Shown here: positions 21,619-28,605 of the stretch, one piece after another | How positions within the stretch are numbered: position 1 is the stretch's first letter | How the letters are laid out: every line of letters starts with the position of its first letter | From: an uncultured Muribaculaceae bacterium | Lineage (GTDB): Bacteria > Bacteroidota > Bacteroidia > Bacteroidales > Muribaculaceae | Length of the DNA: 28,605 nt | Assembly (NCBI GenBank): GCA_904501735.1 | Contig: CAJGBY010000019.1 | Location: 1 to 28,605, forward strand | Direction of reading: 5' to 3' | Notes under the pieces: model-generated | Told to the model about the DNA's origin: nothing | Database searches by the model: none | Seen by the model: only the letters and a program-made list of their open reading frames with translations | Made by a program: the position numbers and the translations under genes

Positions 21619-23328
21619 TTACTTTGGGAAACTCGCTATTATGCTTGGAATATAAATTCTTTGGCTTGAACCGAGTGTTACTTCTTTATTGTTGTTGTTT
21701 GCTTTAAATTTTAGAATGATTTTGTCAATCTTTTCTAATTGATTGCAACCAGGTTCTTGTTGTATTGTGAATTTGTATTGTGAGAACTTAATATCTTTTT
21801 CGTTTGAAGATTTAATCGTGATAGTGTTAGAATTGTCTCCAATAATAGTCAATTCGTCTAACTTATTATTATAGCTATCATAGGCTTCGATGTTTGCCTC
21901 TATATCCATAGGTAGAGTGTTGTAGCCGTTTAGTACGAATTGTATTTTATCGATGTCTTTAGTATTATTTTTAAGGAAATAAGAGATGTTCTCGATCGTC
22001 TCAGTGTGGTTAATGTTTATGTTAGATAATGAGTACTTTGCAATAGCATTGTAGTTTGCATTTAGGGTGTAATCAGTACCTAAAGTAAACATATTTGAGT
22101 ATTTGTCGTTATTTGTGATGTTGGTTGATGTGATTTTGTAAGTTCTTGAATCGGAATGTAGCATATTTGCGAGATCTTCATTCACGATATTTATGGTGTC
22201 GTTGCTACTTGCACTATAAGGTTTGTTAGATATAATATAGGTTGTTTTGTTGTCGCGTTTTATGCAGTATTTGTCTTCGAGACTTATGCTTATAGGAGCG
22301 CCTGTGGCTGCATTTGATACAGTGTCCCAAGGTGTAATGTCTAAATGTGCATCGAATGCAGATTGTGAAGAGTTGGCATAGGTAAATTGAAACATAATGT
22401 CATCGCATGAAGACGAAATGTTTTTGTCTTTGATGAAATCAGGGATGTTTGTGATAGAGACTGCATTGTTGATATGGATGTTGTGAGTTGTGGCTCCATT
22501 AATTTTCTGAATAGAATAATCGTTTGCACTTTGTCCTAAATCAATGCATATATTAGGGTTTTGGATATTTGAAGGGAAGTATTTGATAGAAACTTGTGCG
22601 TTAAAGCTGATAATATCCTCGAATGAAATGTATTTTTTGCCGTTCTCTTCGGTGATATATTTGTCTTGATCTTTTTTGTCGATAATTATGTCTTGGATGC
22701 GGAATGAGAAATAATTATGAAAGTTGTTGGATTCATTTAAAACAAGACTGCTAATGTATAACTTGTTTGATCCATCTTTTAGAGTGATAAAATCGGGGAA
22801 CAGTATGGTAATGTCCTTGATGTTGATTTCTTCAATTCCAGCTGCGTTTACACTTGGGTTCTGGATTGTGAAACAAAATGAAGACACTCTTTGTATTTGA
22901 GCCGAATAGATGGCTTTTAATTTAGATGGTAGCTCTGTCTTTGTGTTTTCTTTCTTAAAGTAAGATTTTAATGACATGTCAGCAGTGTATTCTTGGAGAC
23001 TACTGTTATTTGATATAGGTAAACTTATGATGTCGGGTTCGTTAAATAAGACATCAAATCCATTAAGTTTGAAAGATTCGATTGCATCTAATGTGTAGCT
23101 GTGATTTTCGCTGCCTATAACTTCGTAAGTGGCATTGAAGCCACAATCATTGTTGCTTTCGAAATGAATGTTTGGTAAAGTTGTGTTGATGAGAGCCGGA
23201 ATGCTGATTGGTTCGACATTAGGTTCGTCGATGGTTGGTTCTTGTGATTTTGGATCACATGAGCTAAGTATTACTGAGCATAAAGCATGAAATGCGACAA
23301 GAAAAATAGGTTTTGTGATGACTCTCAT
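21619..23328 (-). CDS. large secreted lipoprotein, function unknown
   Basis: The 569-residue protein starts with a lipoprotein signal peptide ending in VILSSC (cysteine at 24), followed by an acidic Pro/Glu linker (DPKSQEPTIDEPNVEP) typical of Bacteroidetes surface lipoproteins. The rest is Asn-, Ser- and Ile-rich and looks all-beta, with repeated units of the type ITNIPDFIKD / IKDITILFPDF and strings of short strands suggesting several immunoglobulin-like or beta-sandwich domains. I see no catalytic motif and recognise no family. It has its own -7 box (23381-23374) and terminator and so is a single-gene unit. A structural or adhesive role is only a guess. Confidence 0.75.
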   Translation of the reverse strand: MRVITKPIFLVAFHALCSVILSSCDPKSQEPTIDEPNVEPISIPALINTTLPNIHFESNNDCGFNATYEVIGSENHSYTLDAIESFKLNGFDVLFNEPDIISLPISNNSSLQEYTADMSLKSYFKKENTKTELPSKLKAIYSAQIQRVSSFCFTIQNPSVNAAGIEEINIKDITILFPDFITLKDGSNKLYISSLVLNESNNFHNYFSFRIQDIIIDKKDQDKYITEENGKKYISFEDIISFNAQVSIKYFPSNIQNPNICIDLGQSANDYSIQKINGATTHNIHINNAVSITNIPDFIKDKNISSSCDDIMFQFTYANSSQSAFDAHLDITPWDTVSNAATGAPISISLEDKYCIKRDNKTTYIISNKPYSASSNDTINIVNEDLANMLHSDSRTYKITSTNITNNDKYSNMFTLGTDYTLNANYNAIAKYSLSNININHTETIENISYFLKNNTKDIDKIQFVLNGYNTLPMDIEANIEAYDSYNNKLDELTIIGDNSNTITIKSSNEKDIKFSQYKFTIQQEPGCNQLEKIDKIILKFKANNNNKEVTLGSSQRIYIPSIIASFPK

Positions 23329-23373
23329 AATATATTAGTTTTAAAATTGAAGAATCTTGAGTTTAAACTGATG

Positions 23374-23381
23374 CAAATGTA
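23374..23381 (-). promoter_or_regulatory. -7 promoter box of the large lipoprotein gene
   Basis: TACATTTG (23381-23374) fits TAnnTTTG, 45 nt before the ATG. It overlaps the edge of the ackA terminator. The following bases GCATCAGTTT are the same as at the start of sRNA-like element B. Confidence 0.5.
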
Positions 23382-23421
23382 AAAAAAACATGGACTCACA
23401 AAGAGTGAATCCATGTTTTTT
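23381..23421. terminator. terminator after ackA
   Basis: ACATGGACTCAC (23388-23399) pairs with GTGAATCCATGT (23405-23416) with one mismatch. On the minus strand a run of eight T follows (23388-23381), and T-rich sequence also follows on the plus strand. Confidence 0.88.
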
Positions 23422-23459
23422 AGTGAATATTCGCTTTAATTAATTGAATTATTGTTAAT

Positions 23460-24671
23460 TTAAACGATTTCGCGACCTTCAACGATAGCTTCAGTATCGC
23501 GAGCGATTAGATATTCTTCGTCGGTAGGGATAACAACAACTTTAACCTTTGATTCTGGAGTGCTGATTACTGTTTCAGTACCACGAGTCTTAGCGTTAAG
23601 TTCTTTGTTAAGTTCAACGCCCATAAATCCAAGAGGAGCACAAACATTTTCGCGAACGCCTGTTTGGTTTTCGCCTACACCACCTGTGAATACGATAATG
23701 TCAACGCCACCCATTTCGGCTGCATAAGCACCTACATACTTGATGATGCGTTGTTCGTACATTGCAAGACCAAGTTGAGCGCGTTCGTCGCCTGCATTAT
23801 CGGCAGCTTCGATTTCACGCATGTCAGAAGAAATTTCTGTTACGCCTGCAATACCACTTTGCTTGTTGATGATATTTTGGATGTCCTTAGCAGTAAGGTT
23901 GTGCTTTTCCATGATGTAAGTAAGCGCACCTGGGTCAACATCGCCTGAGCGAGTACCCATCATTAGACCTTCAGTTGGTGTTAAACCCATTGAAGTGTCG
24001 ATACTCTTACCATGGCAAACTGCAGTGATACTACCACCATTACCTACGTGGCAAGTGATGATCTTTTGGTCTTCATAGTTTACGCCAAGGAATTCGCACA
24101 CGCGCTTAGATACATAGCGGTGGCTTGTGCCGTGGAAACCATAACGACGCACGCCGTCTTCCTTGTAGAACTTGTAAGGAAGGGCATACATGTATGATTT
24201 AGCTGGCATAGTTTGGTGGAATGCTGTATCGAATACGCCCACTTGAGGAACATCTGGAAGGATGCTTGAAATAGCATCGATACCAGCGATGTTTACTGGG
24301 TTATGAAGAGGTGCGATGTCGTAGCATTCTTTTACCTTATCGATAACTTCTTGTGTGATAAGTACACTCTTGTTGAACTTTTCGCCACCATGTACTACGC
24401 GGTGACCTACAGCATCGATTTCGTTGAAACTCTTGATGCAACCGAATTCTTCGCTTGTGATAGTGTCAAGGATAGCCTTGATAGCTCCTTGGTGGTCGGT
24501 GATGTCAAGTTCTACAATTTTCTTAGAGCCGTCGGCAAGTTTGAACTTGATGAATGCATCAGCAAGACCGATTTTTTCTACTCCACCTTCAGCCAGAACT
24601 TCGTTAGCCTTGATTTCGATGAGTTTGTATTTTACTGAGCTGCTACCGCAGTTAAGAACCAAAATATTCAT
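23460..24671 (-). CDS. ackA: acetate kinase
   Basis: AckA makes acetate and ATP from acetyl phosphate and ADP, the energy-yielding last step of acetate fermentation. The 403 residues contain NILVLNCGSSSVKYKL at the start, GHRVVHGGEKF, the catalytic region VFDTAFHQTMP, RRYGFHGTSHRYVS, CHVGNGGSI and VFTGGVGENQ near the end. Length is normal. It lies 31 bp after pta and forms the standard pta-ackA operon. Codon bias is strong, as in the ribosomal genes. Confidence 0.98.
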   Translation of the reverse strand: MNILVLNCGSSSVKYKLIEIKANEVLAEGGVEKIGLADAFIKFKLADGSKKIVELDITDHQGAIKAILDTITSEEFGCIKSFNEIDAVGHRVVHGGEKFNKSVLITQEVIDKVKECYDIAPLHNPVNIAGIDAISSILPDVPQVGVFDTAFHQTMPAKSYMYALPYKFYKEDGVRRYGFHGTSHRYVSKRVCEFLGVNYEDQKIITCHVGNGGSITAVCHGKSIDTSMGLTPTEGLMMGTRSGDVDPGALTYIMEKHNLTAKDIQNIINKQSGIAGVTEISSDMREIEAADNAGDERAQLGLAMYEQRIIKYVGAYAAEMGGVDIIVFTGGVGENQTGVRENVCAPLGFMGVELNKELNAKTRGTETVISTPESKVKVVVIPTDEEYLIARDTEAIVEGREIV

Positions 24672-24702
24672 AATTGTTATTGCTTATATAATAAGGTGTA
24701 AA

Positions 24703-25728
24703 TTATTTGTTTTCTTCTTCTTTTTGTGCGATTGCTTGGTTGGCAGTGATGATAAGAGTTTTGTAGATATCTTCAGGGCTACAACCGCGTGATAGATCGT
24801 TAACTGGCTTTGCAAGACCTTGAAGAACTGGACCTACAGCTTCGGCATTACCGATGCGTTGTACAAGCTTGTAAGCGATGTTACCTACTTCAAGGTTAGG
24901 GAATACAAGTACATTAGCCTTACCAGCTACTGGGCTACCAGGAGCCTTGCTGAAACCTACTGATGGAACGATAGCAGCATCGGCTTGTAGTTCACCGTCG
25001 ATGATAAGGTCTGGGCACATTTCTTTAGCGATCTTAGTTGCTTCGATAACCTTGTCGCAAGTTTCGTGAGAAGCACTACCCTTAGTAGAGAAGCTAAGCA
25101 TAGCTACAACAGGATCGATCTTAGCTACTGCTTTAGCAGTTTGTGCTGTTGAAACTGCGATTTGAGCAAGTTCGTTGGCTGTAGGTGATGGGATTACAGC
25201 GCAGTCGCCAAGAACAAGAATTCCGTTTGTTCCATAAGGAGAACCTGCAGGAAGAAGCATTACGAATGCACCCGAAACTACATTGATGCCAGGGGCAGTC
25301 TTGATAACTTGGAATGCAGCGCGTAGCACATTACCTGTAGTGTTTTGTGCACCAGCAACTTGTCCGTCAGCCTCGCCAGCCTTGATAAGAAGGCAGCCAA
25401 GGTAAAGAGGGTTTCTGGCGGTTTTGCGTGCAGTTTCCATATCGATACCTTTGCTCTTGCGCATTTCGTAGAACATTTCTACATATTTTTCGATAGCTGC
25501 GTCGTCGGTGTTGTCAACGATTCGAGCTTTGTTGATATAAGTCAAATTTAGCTCAGCAGCTTTTGCTAAAACTTCGGCAGGGTTGCCAATTAGGATAACT
25601 TCGGCCACTTCTTCAGCCAATACTTGATTGGCAGCTTGAAGTGTGCGGATTTCTGTACTCTCTGGAAGGACGATGCGTTGTTTGTTAGCTTTTGCCCTTG
25701 CTTTAAGTTCTTTAAAAAGGTCAATCAT
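24703..25728 (-). CDS. pta: phosphate acetyltransferase
   Basis: Pta converts acetyl-CoA and phosphate to acetyl phosphate and CoA, feeding AckA. The 341-residue protein is the short form, with only the catalytic PTA_PTB domain: RIVLPESTEIRTLQAA, GQVAGAQNTTGNVLRAA, GDCAVIPSPTANELA, SFSTKGSASHE, and ADAAIVPSVGFSKAPGSPVAGKANVLVFPNL given in pieces (SPVAGKANVLVFPNL). I start at the ATG at 25728 (MIDLFKELKA); a longer frame to 25803 would begin upstream of the -7 promoter box at 25759-25752. The N-terminal regulatory domain of E. coli Pta is absent. Confidence 0.96.
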   Translation of the reverse strand: MIDLFKELKARAKANKQRIVLPESTEIRTLQAANQVLAEEVAEVILIGNPAEVLAKAAELNLTYINKARIVDNTDDAAIEKYVEMFYEMRKSKGIDMETARKTARNPLYLGCLLIKAGEADGQVAGAQNTTGNVLRAAFQVIKTAPGINVVSGAFVMLLPAGSPYGTNGILVLGDCAVIPSPTANELAQIAVSTAQTAKAVAKIDPVVAMLSFSTKGSASHETCDKVIEATKIAKEMCPDLIIDGELQADAAIVPSVGFSKAPGSPVAGKANVLVFPNLEVGNIAYKLVQRIGNAEAVGPVLQGLAKPVNDLSRGCSPEDIYKTLIITANQAIAQKEEENK

Positions 25729-25751
25729 AATGTGTGAAATATTAATTGCTA

Positions 25752-25759
25752 CAAAATTA
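25752..25759 (-). promoter_or_regulatory. -7 promoter box of pta-ackA
   Basis: TAATTTTG (25759-25752) fits TAnnTTTG, 23 nt before the pta ATG. The -33 region (TGTG) is weak. Confidence 0.5.
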
Positions 25760-25887
25760 CTAACTTTTCTTGTGTGAAACACATAAAAAACGAAAAAAAT
25801 CACTTAAAAAGTTGCTTATATATAAATTATGTGTTAGATTCGCAAAGAAGAAATGAATATCAGTAATCTATACAATAGAAAAACGCT

Positions 25888-26268
25888 ATGGCAAAGAAGA
25901 AATTTACGCTTGAATTTGATATGAGAGGGACTCCGCAATCGATGCTGTGGATGTATGTAGCAACGCCGAGTGGCCTCGATCAGTGGTTTGCCGATGAGGT
26001 GGAACAGGATGGTAAGAAATTTACCTTTTATTGGGATAAATATCCCACTGAAGCTATGCTGTTGTCGATTCGTTCGGGCGAACGCGCTAAATATCGTTGG
26101 GTTGGTGATGATGATAAGTCTTATTTTGAATTTAAAATAACTGTGTCGGAGCTAACAGGTCATACCCTTCTAACTATAGTGGATTTCGCTGATGCTGACG
26201 AGGAAGAAGAATCAAAAGCTTTGTGGGAAAAACAGATGAAAGTGCTTAAGCGTAAACTTGGCTGCTAA
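25888..26268 (+). CDS. START-like (SRPBCC fold) domain protein
   Basis: The 126-residue cytoplasmic protein resembles the START-like/AHSA1 family found as a single-domain protein in many Bacteroidetes: FTLEFDMRGTPQSMLWMYVATPSGLDQWFADEV, seen here as SPSML-type start and GLDQWFADEV, then the strand pair FTFYWDKYPTEA and a C-terminal helix (ALWEKQMKVLKRKLGC). The fold makes a hydrophobic pocket; the ligand or client is unknown. The gene is divergent from pta, with about 160 bp between starts, and has its own terminator. I find no clear promoter box in front of it. Confidence 0.82.
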   Translation: MAKKKFTLEFDMRGTPQSMLWMYVATPSGLDQWFADEVEQDGKKFTFYWDKYPTEAMLLSIRSGERAKYRWVGDDDKSYFEFKITVSELTGHTLLTIVDFADADEEEESKALWEKQMKVLKRKLGC

Positions 26269-26280
26269 ATATCTTTGAAT

Positions 26281-26316
26281 AAAGATGTGTTCTGAATGAA
26301 TGCATCTTTTTTGTTT
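26281..26316 (+). terminator. terminator of the START-like gene
   Basis: AAAGATG (26281-26287) and CATCTTT (26303-26309) are complementary, followed by TTTTTGTTTT on the plus strand, 12 bp after the stop. Confidence 0.7.
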
Positions 26317-26363
26317 TAGGAGTAGCGTGCTTGGGGTGATAATTGGTAATGTTGGGGGTCTTT

Positions 26364-26395
26364 TTTGCTTATGCCGATTAAATTTCTTAATTTTG
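26364..26395 (+). promoter_or_regulatory. Bacteroidetes promoter of the LptF/LptG gene
   Basis: TTTG (26364-26367), a 20-base spacer, and TAATTTTG (26388-26395) match the consensus exactly. The predicted start is near 26399, which excludes the ATG at 26365-26373 region and supports the ATG at 26419. Confidence 0.82.
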
Positions 26396-26418
26396 CGCTC
26401 TTGATACGAATTGGAAAA

Positions 26419-28329
26419 ATGTTTAGAATTAAGAAACTATATTTGTTTATACTTCAAACTTTCTTGCCATTATTCTGTATGACATTTTTTATAAGTCTGT
26501 TCATCGTTATGATGCAGTTCTTATGGAAGTATATAGATGACATGGTGGGAAAGGGCTTAGATATCGCTGTGATAGGGGAGTTGTTCTTCTATGCGGCGCT
26601 CACTATGGTGCCATTGTCGCTTCCATTGTCGATTTTGCTTGCATCATTGATGGTGTTCGGTAATCTCGGGGAACATTTCGAGCTTACTGCAATGAAGGCT
26701 TCGGGTGTGTCGTTGATAAAAGTGATGAGCCCACTTATTGCGCTTATAATGATGGTTTCGGTATGTGCGTTCTTCTTTCAGAATAATGTGCTGCCTAAGG
26801 CGCAGGTGAAAATGTGGACATTGTTGTTCTCGATGCGACAGAAATCGCCTGAACTGGATATTCCGGAAGGTGCATTTTATGACCAAATACAAGGTTATAA
26901 CCTATATGTGAAGAAGAAAAATCCTGAAACGGGTATGTTGTATAATGTGATGATATATGATGTATCTAAGGGGTATGGTCATGCGAGCGTTATGGTGGCC
27001 GATTCGGGAAAATTGAGCTTTACAGAGGATAAGAAATATCTGTTTTTGCAATTGTATAGCGGAGAATCGTTTGAGGATTTGAAGGAGGATCGTTCGTTGG
27101 GAAAACGAGGAAATGCGCTTTATCGTCGCGAAACTTTCTCATTGAAGGAAATTATGGTGCCATTTGATGCTAATTTTACTCGAATGGATGATGGCGCGAT
27201 GCGTAATCAATATGTGGGTAAGGATCTTACTGAATTGCGACGCACAGTTGATTCGGTGAATGTGAAAGTGGATTCAATGGGTAATAGTGTGGCTCGTCAG
27301 ATGCTACATGCCACGGTGTGTGGAGTGCCAGTGAGAAAAAATACGATAAAAGAAGGTAAGACAGTTGAGGAGAAAGTGAAGCCTGTGGCGATGGCAATGC
27401 CTATAGCATTCGATTCTATCTTTGCTGCATCTACATCGGAAAAGAAAAGCCAATATATTTCGGATGCTCTTCATCGTGCTAATAGTGCAAAGCAAGAGTT
27501 TGATTATAAACGATATACTTTTGAGGAAAGTTTGATGTCGATAAGACGACATCAGATTGAAATGCAACGCAAGTTTACGCTGTCGTTTGCGTGCTTGGTA
27601 TTCTTCTTTATTGGTGCGCCGTTAGGAGCTATTATTCGTAAGGGTGGCTTGGGTACGCCAATCGTTATTTCGGTGATTTTGTTTATCGTGTATTATATAT
27701 TTGATAATATGGGGTACAAGATGGCGCGCGATGGTCACTGGGCAGTGTGGAGAGGTATGTGGTTGAGTTCGGCTGTGCTGTTGCCTCTTGGTGTGTTCTT
27801 TACATATAAGGCGGTGAACGATTCGGCTGTGTTTAATCCCGATGCTTATTTGAATTTATTTAGAAGAATTACTGGAATGCATCAAGTGCGACATCTCGAA
27901 ATGAAAGAAATCGTGATGGATGATGTGGAAAATGGTGTTGCATTGGCAAAGGTGAAGGAATTGAAAGAAGCTTGTGTTTCTTTCTTGGAAAAATATAGCA
28001 AGCCTCAGTCTTATTTAAAATATTGGACTTATGGGTATGATGAAGCATGCCGTACTGATATTGCCGACAAGTTGGAGGATGTGGCATCTTATTTGGAAAA
28101 TTCTCAAGTGCAACTTGTGATAAATAAAACTGCCGATTTACCAATATTGCGTGATTTACTATTATATCAACCTGCTAAATCGCCTAAGTTTGGATGGCTG
28201 ATGGTGGTATTGTTCCCAATAGGCTTGTTGGTATATGCTTTTGGTAGAAGTTCGCAGAAAGCATTCTTGCATGACATTCGCCATACAGTGAAAGTGTGTG
28301 ATAGTCTTACAGAATTGCTTCAAAAATAA
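26419..28329 (+). CDS. LptF/LptG (YjgP/YjgQ) family permease with C-terminal extension
   Basis: LptF and LptG are the membrane subunits of the ABC transporter that pulls lipopolysaccharide from the inner membrane and passes it to the periplasmic bridge. The protein has 636 residues from the ATG at 26419, set by the upstream promoter. Three membrane segments lie in the first 130 residues (QTFLPLFCMTFFISLFIVMM; PLSLPLSILLASLMVFG; ALIMMVSVCAFFF), with the family motif ELTAMKASGVS. A periplasmic part of about 260 residues follows, then three more segments (about 395-480) with GAPLGAIIRKGGLG. A further extension of about 150 residues, largely helical, ends with one more segment (LMVVLFPIGLLVYAFG). 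The extension is not in the proteobacterial proteins but is common in Bacteroidetes. Whether it plays the LptF or LptG role cannot be told. Confidence 0.9.
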   Translation: MFRIKKLYLFILQTFLPLFCMTFFISLFIVMMQFLWKYIDDMVGKGLDIAVIGELFFYAALTMVPLSLPLSILLASLMVFGNLGEHFELTAMKASGVSLIKVMSPLIALIMMVSVCAFFFQNNVLPKAQVKMWTLLFSMRQKSPELDIPEGAFYDQIQGYNLYVKKKNPETGMLYNVMIYDVSKGYGHASVMVADSGKLSFTEDKKYLFLQLYSGESFEDLKEDRSLGKRGNALYRRETFSLKEIMVPFDANFTRMDDGAMRNQYVGKDLTELRRTVDSVNVKVDSMGNSVARQMLHATVCGVPVRKNTIKEGKTVEEKVKPVAMAMPIAFDSIFAASTSEKKSQYISDALHRANSAKQEFDYKRYTFEESLMSIRRHQIEMQRKFTLSFACLVFFFIGAPLGAIIRKGGLGTPIVISVILFIVYYIFDNMGYKMARDGHWAVWRGMWLSSAVLLPLGVFFTYKAVNDSAVFNPDAYLNLFRRITGMHQVRHLEMKEIVMDDVENGVALAKVKELKEACVSFLEKYSKPQSYLKYWTYGYDEACRTDIADKLEDVASYLENSQVQLVINKTADLPILRDLLLYQPAKSPKFGWLMVVLFPIGLLVYAFGRSSQKAFLHDIRHTVKVCDSLTELLQK

Positions 28330-28356
28330 AATTCTATATATAATAATGTAATAATA

Positions 28357-28403
28357 AAGCCGTCCGGTACTAAAATATGGTTCTGGACGGCTTAGTTTTT
28401 TTT
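28357..28403 (+). terminator. terminator of the LptF/LptG gene
   Basis: AAGCCGTCC (28357-28365) and GGACGGCTT (28385-28393) are perfect 9-bp arms, and TTTTTTTT follows at 28396-28403. Confidence 0.9.
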
Positions 28404-28605
28404 GTAGTTGGTTTATTTGCGTGGATTTTTAAGTGATATTTGATGAAAAAATGCTCAAAAAGTGAAAAAATGTTCTAAAACATAAGATAAACATTTTTTA
28501 ACAAACGGCTTAAAAATGGGATTTTCAGTGTGTTAAGTATAAAATGCACGAAAATCATTATTTTTTTCTTGCACTGAATTTTGCTATTTTGGAAAAAGGT
28601 ATTAA
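28404..28605. other. AT-rich gene-free stretch at the right edge
   Basis: I see no coding sequence. Near the end, GAATTTTG (about 28575-28582) resembles a -7 promoter box with one mismatch, so this may be the control region of a gene beyond the window. Runs of A and T and a partial palindrome (ATGTTCTAAAACATAAG) occur near 28470-28490. Confidence 0.4.

Overview
The window comes from the order Bacteroidales, probably an anaerobic gut-type member. The evidence is the recurring promoter signature of the phylum (TTTG, about 20 bases, TAnnTTTG), the general lack of Shine-Dalgarno sites, an ISAon1-type transposase, a GGGtGRT-family protein, a long-form RmlB, Bacteroidetes-type lipoproteins and a large LptF/LptG permease. 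I cannot name a genus. Most of the window is ordinary chromosomal core. The accessory parts are an IS remnant at the left edge and a dTDP-sugar cassette in the middle.

Layout. 1-828: 3' part of an ISL3-like transposase. 949-1161: a tRNA-Ser(UGA) unit on the minus strand with a near-perfect promoter and an intrinsic terminator. 1235-3688: mutS2 (-). 3773-6825: promoter, cobalamin riboswitch, nrdD and nrdG (+), closed by a bidirectional terminator. 6839-8559: a two-gene minus-strand operon of a NifU-like protein and a GGGtGRT protein, both without a settled function but with the codon usage of very highly expressed genes. 8747-12644: small lipoprotein, small conserved protein, a LolA-like/thioredoxin-like protein, a TerB-like protein and a short TPR protein. 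12986-13822: murI, with a copy of a paralogous sRNA-like element on each side. 14156-18252: minus-strand rmlB-rmlA-wxcM-wxcM-aminotransferase cassette for a dTDP-3-amino-3,6-dideoxyhexose. 18426-21475: rplM-rpsI-rpsB-tsf with a structured leader and internal hairpins. 21619-23328: large lipoprotein of unknown function. 23460-25759: pta-ackA. 25888-26268: START-like protein. 26364-28403: LptF/LptG permease. 28404-28605: AT-rich stretch with no gene seen.

How the genes fit together. The core supports anaerobic life: oxygen-sensitive class III ribonucleotide reductase controlled by B12, and acetate-forming energy metabolism by Pta-AckA. Several genes serve the envelope: MurI for peptidoglycan, the dTDP-sugar cassette for surface polysaccharide or glycan, LptF/G for LPS export, and two lipoproteins.

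The most interesting signal that ordinary genes do not explain is the pair of homologous, promoter- and terminator-bounded RNA units of about 150 nt flanking murI. They share a conserved hairpin, a palindrome in the promoter spacer and the beginning of a tiny reading frame (MVIVLRLF). They look like members of a paralogous small-RNA family.
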